Shown here: positions 16,721 through 24,011 of the stretch, one piece after another
How the letters are laid out: every line of letters starts with the position of its first letter
Numbering within the stretch: position 1 is the first letter of the stretch
From: Clostridia bacterium
GTDB taxonomy: Bacteria > Bacillota > Clostridia > TANB77 > CAG-508
DNA length: 64,000 bases
Direction of reading: 5' to 3'
Assembly (NCBI GenBank): GCA_017437145.1
Contig: JAFSBT010000008.1
Location: forward strand, 186,001 to 250,000
The notes under the pieces: model-generated
Databases searched by the model: none
The model's input: only the letters and a program-made list of their open reading frames with translations
Told to the model about the DNA's origin: nothing
Program-made: the position numbers and the translations under genes

Positions 16721-17439
16721 TTATTTCTTAAAATATTTCTCTATCCCCTTACAAATTCCTTCTGCTATTTGATTTTGATATTCATCTGTCTGTAATAAAT
16801 TTTCTTCCTCTTTATTTGACAAGAATCCACATTCAACTATAGCAGTTGGTATTTTTACATTTTCTATTATATAAACATTATCAATTTTTAAACTTTGTCT
16901 TTTATTTTCCTTCTGTATTATCTTATTCAACCCTTTTTGAATTTCTTCTGCTAACCTTTTACTATCTTCATCTCCACTTTTAAAAAAAGTTTGCCATCCC
17001 CAATATTTTTCTTGAGGAATTTTATTTAAGTGTATTGAAACAAAAATATCCGCATTAGAATTATTTCCGATTTTAACTCTATTTTTCATATCTGACCTTT
17101 TCTTTTCTCTTATAGTTTCACAAGTTGAATCATATATTCCTTTTTCACTATCTCTCGTTAAGATTACTTTTATCCCTTTTTCTTTTAACATTTCTTTTAC
17201 TTTTAATGCAATTTTTAAATTTATACTTGCTTCACTAATCCCATTTACGCTTACGGCTCCGTCCGGTCCGGTTCACCATGTCCAGGATCTAAAACAACAA
17301 TTATTTTATCATTGTTTGCACTAGAAGTTTGAACTGTATCATCATCTTTATAAAAAATATACAAACAACTTGCAACTACAGTGCAAATCATAATACTTAG
17401 CACTTTAATTATTGTTTTCTTTTTTAATACAAAACACAT
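16721..17439 (-). CDS. CwlD-type N-acetylmuramoyl-L-alanine amidase with two +1 shifts at CGG
   Basis: Amidase_3 enzymes cut the bond between N-acetylmuramic acid and the peptide in the cell wall. An N-terminal membrane segment (about residues 9-29) anchors it. The frame from ATG 17439 reads DPGHGEPD and then meets CGG (C at 17265); skipping that C gives GGA, and the next codon is again CGG (C at 17261); skipping it gives GGA GCC GTA. The result, DPGHGEPDGGAVSVNGISEA, is the family's zinc-binding start. HLN, VECGFLSN and the rest follow normally, about 238 residues in all. Uncorrected, a TAA follows at once. Its GGTGA site lies in the 3' arm of the preceding terminator hairpin. Confidence 0.82.
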
Positions 17440-17479
17440 AAAATCACCATAACTATTTTATTATAGTTATGGTGATTTA
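17440..17479 (-). terminator. terminator overlapping the amidase ribosome binding site
   Basis: Perfect stem AAATCACCATAACTA/TAGTTATGGTGATTT. On the minus strand it ends in TTTT and directly precedes the amidase ATG, so the GGTGA site is paired in the hairpin. Confidence 0.7.
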
Positions 17480-17492
17480 TGATATTTATTAT

Positions 17493-18134
17493 TTAATTAT
17501 TCGTTATTCCAGATAGCATTCCCATTAATCCTCCACCTATTTCCATTACAGCACTTCCTACTTCTACCCAATTAATGCTCGCTAAGATCTCACCTAACCA
17601 TCCAAGAAGCATTTTCACAACGCTAATTATTCCATTAGCTGTTTCTCCAAAATCAATTCCTTCTAATCCTGGTAAATCAGCCGCAGAATCGTCTGCCTCA
17701 TCGTTCAAATCTATTACATTTACTATAACTTCATCATAAAAGACCATATCTTTGCCTTCCCATTCAGTTGAAACTTCACATATAATTGTTGTGTTTCCTT
17801 TGTTAACACCAGTTATTTTCCCAAACTCATCAACTGTAGCAAATTGTGTATTCTCTGATTTAATTTCTGTCGTAGATTCATTAGTTAAATATGCACCTGG
17901 CAAAGTATAATCTTCATTAAGTCTCATGCATATTTCACCATCCACTTTTACAACATCAAATGCATAAGTAAAAGATTTAGTTTCTCCTTTAGATAATTCA
18001 ATTGTTTCTTCTTCAATTATAAGATCAGCTTTTACCCTTTCTACTGCATGAACTTGCGAAATTACTCCTAACATACACATTACCATAATTAACAAAAATG
18101 TAACTTTCATTAAATTCATAGAAAATTTTTTCAT
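17493..18134 (-). CDS. secreted protein, signal-family member D
   Basis: The 213-residue protein has the family signal peptide (MKKFSMNLMKVTFLLIMVMC to SQVHA), then a beta-rich region with TTEIKSENTQFATVDEFGKI and VNKGNTTIICEV, which looks like a divergent Ig-like domain, an acidic spacer and a long hydrophobic C-terminus (VVKMLLGWLGEILASINWVE). The tail resembles those of E and F and may insert in or associate with the membrane. AGGAGGAA precedes the ATG. Function unknown. Confidence 0.68.
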   Translation of the reverse strand: MKKFSMNLMKVTFLLIMVMCMLGVISQVHAVERVKADLIIEEETIELSKGETKSFTYAFDVVKVDGEICMRLNEDYTLPGAYLTNESTTEIKSENTQFATVDEFGKITGVNKGNTTIICEVSTEWEGKDMVFYDEVIVNVIDLNDEADDSAADLPGLEGIDFGETANGIISVVKMLLGWLGEILASINWVEVGSAVMEIGGGLMGMLSGITNN

Positions 18135-18219
18135 ATAAATTCCTCCTTTTACTTTTTCATCTTATTAGATGTAATAATTTTTTATAAGTAGTTTTAGATT
18201 TAAAACTCCCTACCTTTTT

Positions 18220-18248
18220 ATTATACCACATTTTCGCGATTATGTAAA
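18220..18248 (-). promoter_or_regulatory. promoter of secreted-protein gene D
   Basis: TTTACA (18248-18243), 17 bases, TATAAT (18225-18220). Confidence 0.75.
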
Positions 18249-18287
18249 CTAGTTTTGGTGAATTCATGAAATATTTTTTTCAGAGAA

Positions 18288-18313
18288 CGGGCGATTAAAA
18301 TTGCCCCTACACA
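18288..18313 (+). repeat. R2 palindromic repeat
   Basis: CGGGCGATTAAAATTGCCCC followed by TACA. Confidence 0.8.
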
Positions 18314-18338
18314 TGCTGTATTTTCTTTTTAGAACAAC

Positions 18339-18370
18339 AAAAACTGCCAACTTTTGTTGACAGTTTTTAT
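18339..18370 (-). terminator. terminator of secreted-protein gene E
   Basis: AAAACTGCCAAC/GTTGACAGTTTT stem, T-run on the minus strand. Confidence 0.75.
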
Positions 18371-18381
18371 TAATTATTTAA

Positions 18382-20124
18382 CTATTGCATTAATCCACTT
18401 ACCAAACCTCCTATAGCAGTAAGTCCTGTTTCTACAAGTGGGCTTGTTTTTTCAATTATAGTAGGAAGATTTTCAATTAATATCTTTACAAGATTCCAAA
18501 TAATTTCAAATATACCTTTAAAATTACCTAAGTCAATTTCTAGTTTTTCTACTAACTCTTCTCCTTCTTCTCCTTCTTCAGGTGTATAATCAGCTATAAT
18601 TTCAAAATTCTTTTTAGCAGATATAGTTAACCAACCTTCTTTTCCTTCTAAATCCCCATCTAAAACTTTAACTTTAATACAAATATCAGTTGTTGAAACT
18701 TCAGTCACTTCTAGCATTGTCCCAGTTTTAATTTCTCCTAATATTTTTCCTCTAGCAGTTTTACGTAAATTCCATCCACCTTCATTAGTATTATCTGTAT
18801 ATTTTACGTAATCTCCAACTGTAAATTCAGTTCCATTTGCATCTTGTAGTTTTACTGGTTCTTTAGCTGGTTCTTTAGCTTCTGTCTTTTCCCATACAGC
18901 ATACAAAGTTTCCCCTTCTTTGATTGTTAATTTATCACCTATTTCATAATCAGCTGTAGTTGCATCTTTATTTTTTGACCATCCAATTAAATTATGTCCA
19001 GCATTAGATATTTTTCTGCTATAATCTAGTATAGTTATACTTCCATCTGTATCTGTTATAGATTCGCTTGTTTTATTGTTAACGTTAACTCCTCCATTAT
19101 AATCTAATGTGAAAGTCACTTCGTTCGTTGTAGGTTGTTGTGTGCTTGATTGTTGCTTTACAAATTCAAAGTGTGAATTATAAAGATTTGAATTATAAAT
19201 AAATACATCAAAACCTGTCTTTACATTACTTGTTATCGCTTCCTTGCTATCTGCTGTAAACGCTTTTCCATCTGGCAATGTAGAAGTACGTGCTAAAACT
19301 TTAGTATCTAAAGTAACTCTCATAACTATATATTTTTTATCTTCATTATCCTCAAAATATTTATTAACATTTGCTTTGTTAATTCTCAATTTACTATCAT
19401 TAGTTATTGTTACATAGTCATTTTTATTGTTTAATACACTACCATTTTGGTCTTGTACCCAATTCACATAATATTTTGCTTCTATATCATTATCATTAAA
19501 ATACCATCTGCTAAGTCCGAAAATGTCTTTAATTCCCATTCCATCTGTAGAACCATTTTCCATTGTTTTCTTAATAGCTGCTCCACCATTAAGCGTTTTA
19601 CCATTATTGTAATCGAGCTTTAATTTAAAATCACTTCCAAGACTTTTTGAGCTATCCAAGAATCTATATCTATACGCTCCATGATAATCATATTTATAAG
19701 TTTTATCTGATTTTCCGTATAATTCAAAATAATCATAATCTGCTAGTCCTAATTTCATATCTACTAAAAAAGCTGCATATACATTATCTGAGCTAAGATG
19801 TTTAAAATAAAATGGCCCACCTACTCCTTTAACGGTCCCAGCACAACGTCTTGCATCGATCAGTTGTTCATTTCCTATCATGCTTGTGTTAGCTATTTCT
19901 GCATTATTATTGTATGGTTTGCCTTCACACAAAATCTCCTCAACCTTTTGACTATAACCTCTGTTAACAAAATGAAGACCTGAAATTTCAGTTTTTTCAC
20001 CATCAATTTTAATCCTTTTCAAGCTACCTACATCAGCATTAACTTCAGTTGCCATACCAATCATACACAATCCTAAGATTGATAATAAGCTCACTTTCAA
20101 TAAATTTAAAGAAAATTTTTTCAT
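18382..20124 (-). CDS. secreted multidomain surface protein, signal-family member E
   Basis: The largest family member, 580 residues. After the shared signal peptide (MKKFSLNLLKVSLLSILGLC to TEVNA) comes a beta-rich region of about 300 residues that I do not recognise, then an InlB/Listeria-Bacteroides repeat (TFTLDYNGGVNVNNKT, NLIGWSKNKDATTADYEIGD, ETLYAVWEK; about residues 340-415), then an SH3-like segment (EFTVGDYVKYTDNTNEGGWN, LRKTARGKILGEIKTG), an acidic spacer and a hydrophobic tail. The repeats and SH3-like part point to cell-surface binding, of wall or host, by inference. Promoter TTGACA-17-TAAAAT upstream; site GGGGGAA. Confidence 0.72.
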   Translation of the reverse strand: MKKFSLNLLKVSLLSILGLCMIGMATEVNADVGSLKRIKIDGEKTEISGLHFVNRGYSQKVEEILCEGKPYNNNAEIANTSMIGNEQLIDARRCAGTVKGVGGPFYFKHLSSDNVYAAFLVDMKLGLADYDYFELYGKSDKTYKYDYHGAYRYRFLDSSKSLGSDFKLKLDYNNGKTLNGGAAIKKTMENGSTDGMGIKDIFGLSRWYFNDNDIEAKYYVNWVQDQNGSVLNNKNDYVTITNDSKLRINKANVNKYFEDNEDKKYIVMRVTLDTKVLARTSTLPDGKAFTADSKEAITSNVKTGFDVFIYNSNLYNSHFEFVKQQSSTQQPTTNEVTFTLDYNGGVNVNNKTSESITDTDGSITILDYSRKISNAGHNLIGWSKNKDATTADYEIGDKLTIKEGETLYAVWEKTEAKEPAKEPVKLQDANGTEFTVGDYVKYTDNTNEGGWNLRKTARGKILGEIKTGTMLEVTEVSTTDICIKVKVLDGDLEGKEGWLTISAKKNFEIIADYTPEEGEEGEELVEKLEIDLGNFKGIFEIIWNLVKILIENLPTIIEKTSPLVETGLTAIGGLVSGLMQ

Positions 20125-20220
20125 ATAAATTCCCCCTTTACATTTTATCTAATGAAAAAATATATATGTAATCAAAATATATTTATGGTTTATTTTAGGT
20201 GTAAAACTCCCCATGTTATT

Positions 20221-20249
20221 ATTTTATCACATAAGGAAATTTTTGTCAA
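20221..20249 (-). promoter_or_regulatory. promoter of secreted-protein gene E
   Basis: TTGACA (20249-20244), 17 bases, TAAAAT (20226-20221), followed by the shared AATAACATGGGGAGT box. Confidence 0.75.
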
Positions 20250-20277
20250 CTTTTTTGTTTTTTAAAATTTTATAATC

Positions 20278-20294
20278 AAAATTGCCCCTACATC
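20278..20294 (+). repeat. R2 fragment
   Basis: Right arm and tail only: AAATTGCCCCTACATCG. No clear left arm. Confidence 0.5.
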
Positions 20295-20330
20295 GTTTGT
20301 AATTTTTGCATCGTTATTTGGTACCATTAA

Positions 20331-20358
20331 CGGGCGGACACAGGGCCCGCCCCTACGG
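20331..20358 (+). repeat. R2 palindromic repeat
   Basis: CGGGCGGACACAGGGCCCGC followed by CCCTACGG. The gap 20125-20481 otherwise holds a promoter and a terminator. Confidence 0.85.
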
Positions 20359-20390
20359 TATATAAAACTAGTACAAATAAAAGTTAAAAA

Positions 20391-20416
20391 CAGATGGATT
20401 TTTATATCCATCTGCT
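20391..20416 (-). terminator. terminator of secreted-protein gene F
   Basis: CAGATGGAT/ATCCATCTG stem with five T on the minus strand. Confidence 0.75.
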
Positions 20417-20481
20417 TTTACTTTATTCAATTATTAATTATTCTCCTTTCTTTTTGTTATATGTGTTTAATTTTATTATTT

Positions 20482-21156
20482 CTAGAAAATCGCTCCGATT
20501 AATGTTGTTATAGCTGGCACTCCTACATCTATAGCCATTGGAATTAATGTTGACGCAGCGTCTACTGCCATTGGTAGTACTGTATTCATAATCATAGGTA
20601 ATATTGAATTTAATAATGTATCAAGTAATGGTTGTAAAAATTCCATTATTCCACTCATTGTTCCCATGAAGTCGAATCCTCCATCTGTTGCATCTTCAAC
20701 TACATCGTCCATATCTTCTTCTAAGTCTTCTTCCATATCTTCTTCTAAGTCTTCTTCCATATCTTCTTCTGGGTCTTCAGGAGTAACTATCACTTCTTCC
20801 TCTTCTAACTCTTCATCTGGTAATACTTCTTCAGCTTCTACCACTGTAATTGTAAATGTAAGCTGTAACTCTCCATATTTAACAATTACTTCATGTTCTC
20901 CTAATTCATTTAATTCAGGAAGTACCATTTCAACTTCTTCTGTTACATCTTTTTCCCAGCCTTCAGCATCTACTGCTATAAATTGAAATTTGTCTTCCTC
21001 TATTTCATCATTTAGCCCATATTCAAAGCCACCTTTTACTTTAACTTTGATATCTTTAACTTCTGCGGCATTTACTCCTAAACTCATTCCTATTGCAAAT
21101 ATTCCTATCATTAGCACGACTACTATTTTCATCATATTTATAGAAATTTTCTTCAT
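20482..21156 (-). CDS. secreted protein, signal-family member F
   Basis: The 224-residue protein has the family signal peptide (MKKISINMMKIVVVLMIGIF to LGVNA), a short Ig-like domain (GLNDEIEEDKFQFIAVDAEG, LNELGEHEVIVKYGELQLTF), an acidic tract with four near-identical EEDMEEDLEED-type repeats, and an 80-residue hydrophobic tail (LDTLLNSILPMIMNTVLPMA). The acidic repeat is encoded by a 24-base tandem DNA repeat (around 20700-20775), likely variable in length. The tail is the most hydrophobic of the family and could be a membrane anchor. Confidence 0.7.
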   Translation of the reverse strand: MKKISINMMKIVVVLMIGIFAIGMSLGVNAAEVKDIKVKVKGGFEYGLNDEIEEDKFQFIAVDAEGWEKDVTEEVEMVLPELNELGEHEVIVKYGELQLTFTITVVEAEEVLPDEELEEEEVIVTPEDPEEDMEEDLEEDMEEDLEEDMDDVVEDATDGGFDFMGTMSGIMEFLQPLLDTLLNSILPMIMNTVLPMAVDAASTLIPMAIDVGVPAITTLIGAIF

Positions 21157-21223
21157 ATAAATTCCTCCTTTATATTTTATAATAATTATTTCGTTTTTAG
21201 GAGTAACAACTCCCCACGTTATT

Positions 21224-21252
21224 ATTATAGCATACTTTTTTTATTATGTAAA
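21224..21252 (-). promoter_or_regulatory. promoter of secreted-protein gene F
   Basis: TTTACA (21252-21247), 17 bases, TATAAT (21229-21224), followed by AATAACGTGGGGAGT. Confidence 0.78.
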
Positions 21253-21341
21253 CACATTTTGGTAAATTTATGTAAATTTTTAAAAATGGCGCTTTTGACT
21301 GATATTTTTAGCGTTTGCAATATTTTCTTCATTTGCTCTTC

Positions 21342-21367
21342 GAGGTCGGTCTTGACCGACCCCTATG
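21342..21367 (+). repeat. R2 palindromic repeat
   Basis: GGTCGGTCTTGACCGACC followed by CCTATG, a variant of the tail. Confidence 0.75.
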
Positions 21368-21369
21368 GT

Positions 21370-21478
21370 GTATTTAATGAATAGTAAATAATAAAAAGAA
21401 AGAATTTGCTGTTTTACAGCAAATTCTTTCACAAATTATTCATTATTAATTTTTACTGTTCATTATTCATTAAGCAAC
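21370..21478. repeat. R3 repeat with terminator hairpin
   Basis: AATGAATAGTAAATAAT, then GAATTTGCTG/CAGCAAATTC hairpin (about 21403-21429), then the ATTCATTATT arm and CATTAAGCAACG end. The hairpin also serves as terminator of the diguanylate cyclase gene. Fuller copies are at 41871 and 54819. Confidence 0.7.
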
Positions 21479-21482
21479 GTGT

Positions 21483-22415
21483 TTATTCCGCTTCTCTTCT
21501 ATCTATTGCGTAACAACTTCCCATTGTTATTTTTGCTAAATGTTTCACTTGTGCGCCTATTTCTCCTATTTCTAAAACATTTGCAAATCTTTTTCCATCT
21601 GCAACAACTACTCCTATTGATATTGATGTTAATGGTATGTGCTCCATTATCCCTTTTCTGTTTTCTACATTTAAATATCCTCTTGCTATATCATCTTCAT
21701 TGAATAATTTAACAACTTCTATATCAAATTCTGAAATTATATCTTGGCACACTTTATCATAATTGCAATTTCCATCTAGTATTGCTACGAAATCGTCCCC
21801 TCCAATATGTCCAACAAATACTTTTCCTTCTTCTGCATCATGTATATTTTTTGTTATAAGTTTAGCTGTTAATTGTATTATATTATCTCCCTTTAAAAAT
21901 CCATAAACATCATTGTATGCTTTGAAATTATCTAAATCAAAATATAATACCACAAATGGTTCTTTTTTTAATAATCTTTTCTTTAATTCTGTTTGTATTT
22001 GAACATTTCCTGGTAGCCCTGTTAGTGGACTTACTCTTCTATTTACATATAAAAGTCTAATTATATTTTTTATTGTGTAATATAAATATTCTTTGGTTAC
22101 TGGTTTTTGTATATAGTACTCTATTGAATTTTCTATTATTGATAGTGCATGAAAAGTATCTTGGTTTGATGATATTACTATAATCGGTGTAATACTGTTA
22201 TCTTCGTTTTGTCTTATTCTTTTGCACACATCTACAACATTTTCTTCTATATCATCTTCATCAATTATTATTAAATCAGGAATGCCTCTTAGTACTGTAT
22301 CTAAATCTTTTACTGCTATACTTTTCATTTTAAGTTCGTTATCTTTTTGAAACATTTCTTCTAATTCTTCAATTAAATCTCTATTCTCATCAATAATATA
22401 TATTTCTTGAAACAT
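21483..22415 (-). CDS. response-regulator diguanylate cyclase (REC-GGDEF)
   Basis: The 310-residue protein has an N-terminal receiver domain (acidic pair Asp9/Glu10, probable phosphoacceptor Asp52 in DLIIIDED, Lys in YYIQKPVT) and a C-terminal GGDEF domain (PLTGLPGNVQIQTELKKRL, VLYFDLDNFKAYND, active site GGDDF, TSISIGVV). It should make cyclic di-GMP from GTP, controlled by phosphorylation. The RxxD product-inhibition site that often precedes GGDEF is not visible. It follows the membrane Ig-like gene after 23 bases and lies between two surface-protein regions, so control of surface structures is a reasonable inference. Confidence 0.88.
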   Translation of the reverse strand: MFQEIYIIDENRDLIEELEEMFQKDNELKMKSIAVKDLDTVLRGIPDLIIIDEDDIEENVVDVCKRIRQNEDNSITPIIVISSNQDTFHALSIIENSIEYYIQKPVTKEYLYYTIKNIIRLLYVNRRVSPLTGLPGNVQIQTELKKRLLKKEPFVVLYFDLDNFKAYNDVYGFLKGDNIIQLTAKLITKNIHDAEEGKVFVGHIGGDDFVAILDGNCNYDKVCQDIISEFDIEVVKLFNEDDIARGYLNVENRKGIMEHIPLTSISIGVVVADGKRFANVLEIGEIGAQVKHLAKITMGSCYAIDRREAE

Positions 22416-22438
22416 TATTATCTCCCTATCTTTTGTTT

Positions 22439-23605
22439 TTATTCCTCAGAAGTATATGTATAAGTTTCTTCTAATGTTTTTGGTTTTTCTGGTTCTTCTA
22501 TGCTATATACTGTTATTTTTATTTCGTTTTCGCCTTCTATTAATGGCACTTTTCTTCTTACAAGTTGTTTTTCTTCTTCATAGCTGTCTAAAGTATCGTC
22601 AAATGTAAATTCTTCTCCATTAATCAGGTATTCAATTTTCTGTATTCCCATATCATGTGAAACTATCATATATAAGTAACCGTTGTTTTTATTTACTATA
22701 CATTCAATTTCTGGTTCTTTTACTCCATTAAATGGTTTTTCTTCTACACATGTATTTCCAGAAGCATCTTCTGCTATTATTTTTAATCTTGTTTTTCCTC
22801 TTTGAACTTCTATACTTTTTTCTATTGTAAGAGCTCCTTCTTCATCTGGATAGATTGTTTTTTCTAGTATCATTTCTCCTTCTACTTCTTTTTCTTCATC
22901 TTCATCATATATCATTTCCCACCATTGATATGTCAATTGTGCTATTTCTGTTTCATCTGTTGCAGTTATTTGCAATGATACTGTTTCTTCATCAAACACC
23001 AAATCTATAGTTGGTTTTTCTTTATCTTTATAATATGAAAAGCTTTTTGTATATGGTGTTTCATTTCCTTCTGAGTCTACAACTATAACCGTAAGAGTAT
23101 TTTCTCCTCTTGGTAGTTCTACTAATTTTTCAACATTTTCTCCATTTGAAGGAATTTCTATTTTCTCTTCTTCATTCCAATAATATGTTACCTTAGCTAT
23201 TCCTTTTTTACAATATGCTGATATTTTAGCATTACCTTCTACTTCTTCTATTGAAACCTCTGGTGTTGCATTTTTTATTATGTTATCCTTAATCATTTTA
23301 AAGGCAACTACTCCACCTATTGCAAGTCCAAATACTATTATAATTATCGCAAATATAATTATAATTTTTTTTGTATCTGTCCCTTTTTTTGGTTTGTTTG
23401 AATAACTATTATTTGATTGATATCCCTGATTCATATCAAAATAATTATTATCATCTGAGTATGTTGGTGGTTCGTATGTACTTTCAAAATTATTTATAGG
23501 TTCATTGTAATCTTCAAACTCTTGAATTGGTTCATAATTATTTTCTTGAATATTATTACTTTTTTGTTCTTTTTTACTATTTTCCGTAGCTAAAATTTGA
23601 TTCAT
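22439..23605 (-). CDS. membrane-anchored Ig-like domain protein
   Basis: The 388-residue protein has an Asn/Glu/Tyr-rich cytoplasmic N-terminus of about 85 residues, one transmembrane helix (IIIIFAIIIIVFGLAIGGVV) and an extracellular part with three Ig-like modules (for example AKVTYYWNEEEKIEIPSNGE, then LPRGENTLTVIVVDSEGNET). The start is ATG 23605; an in-frame ATG 48 bases upstream lies inside the promoter (TTTACA-18-TATAAT) and is excluded. It is co-transcribed with the diguanylate cyclase; it could be a sensor or scaffold at the surface. Function not recognised. Confidence 0.7.
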   Translation of the reverse strand: MNQILATENSKKEQKSNNIQENNYEPIQEFEDYNEPINNFESTYEPPTYSDDNNYFDMNQGYQSNNSYSNKPKKGTDTKKIIIIFAIIIIVFGLAIGGVVAFKMIKDNIIKNATPEVSIEEVEGNAKISAYCKKGIAKVTYYWNEEEKIEIPSNGENVEKLVELPRGENTLTVIVVDSEGNETPYTKSFSYYKDKEKPTIDLVFDEETVSLQITATDETEIAQLTYQWWEMIYDEDEEKEVEGEMILEKTIYPDEEGALTIEKSIEVQRGKTRLKIIAEDASGNTCVEEKPFNGVKEPEIECIVNKNNGYLYMIVSHDMGIQKIEYLINGEEFTFDDTLDSYEEEKQLVRRKVPLIEGENEIKITVYSIEEPEKPKTLEETYTYTSEE

Positions 23606-23728
23606 ATTAACCTTATTCCTTTCCTTGTAACAAATTATAACATAATATTTCAATATTTGTAAATATGTTTTTTTTATTTGGAAATTATTGTGTGGCTATT
23701 GTTATTTTTAAGCAGTATTTTTGAAAAA

Positions 23729-23754
23729 CGAGTGATTAAAATCACCCATACATC
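23729..23754 (+). repeat. R2 palindromic repeat, A/T-shifted variant
   Basis: GAGTGATTAAAATCACCC followed by ATACA: same stem layout with fewer G/C bases. Confidence 0.65.
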
Positions 23755-23837
23755 TACTCTACAATTTTAAATTTAGGTTTGGACAGTAAGTTAAGCTTTT
23801 CGAGTACAAAATAAAAATAATTCACACTATTTTTCGA

Positions 23838-23936
23838 TTTAGTGAAAATTTTTTAATTTTCACTAAAATTTTAAAAGCTAAAATAATTAATTTTTGACAA
23901 ATGAGAATTCATTTTCAAAAATTAATATTTTAGCTT
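23838..23936 (+). repeat. R1 double-hairpin repeat, copy 3
   Basis: Hairpin 1 (23838-23867) pairs TTTAGTG with CACTAAA, a third compensated version. Hairpin 2 (23875-23936) matches copies 1 and 2. This repeat and R2 occupy the gap 23654-24011, where I see no gene. Confidence 0.85.
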
Positions 23937-23968
23937 GGTTTATATAAATTTTGTTATATTTTTCAATT

Positions 23969-23997
23969 GCGGGCGGCCACAAGGCCCGCCCCTACAA
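23969..23997 (+). repeat. R2 palindromic repeat
   Basis: GCGGGCGGCCACAAGGCCCG with CCCCTACAA tail, after R1 copy 3. Confidence 0.85.
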
Positions 23998-24011
23998 TTA
24001 TTCTACAATTT

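Noticed and set aside
20666-20986. Serine-rich 106-codon frame on the + strand
   Set aside because: Antisense of the acidic repeat tract in secreted protein F; no ribosome site.
23606-23653. Longer N-terminus (MKYYVIICYK...) of the Ig-like membrane protein
   Set aside because: The ATG lies within the promoter itself, so the transcript would begin downstream of it.
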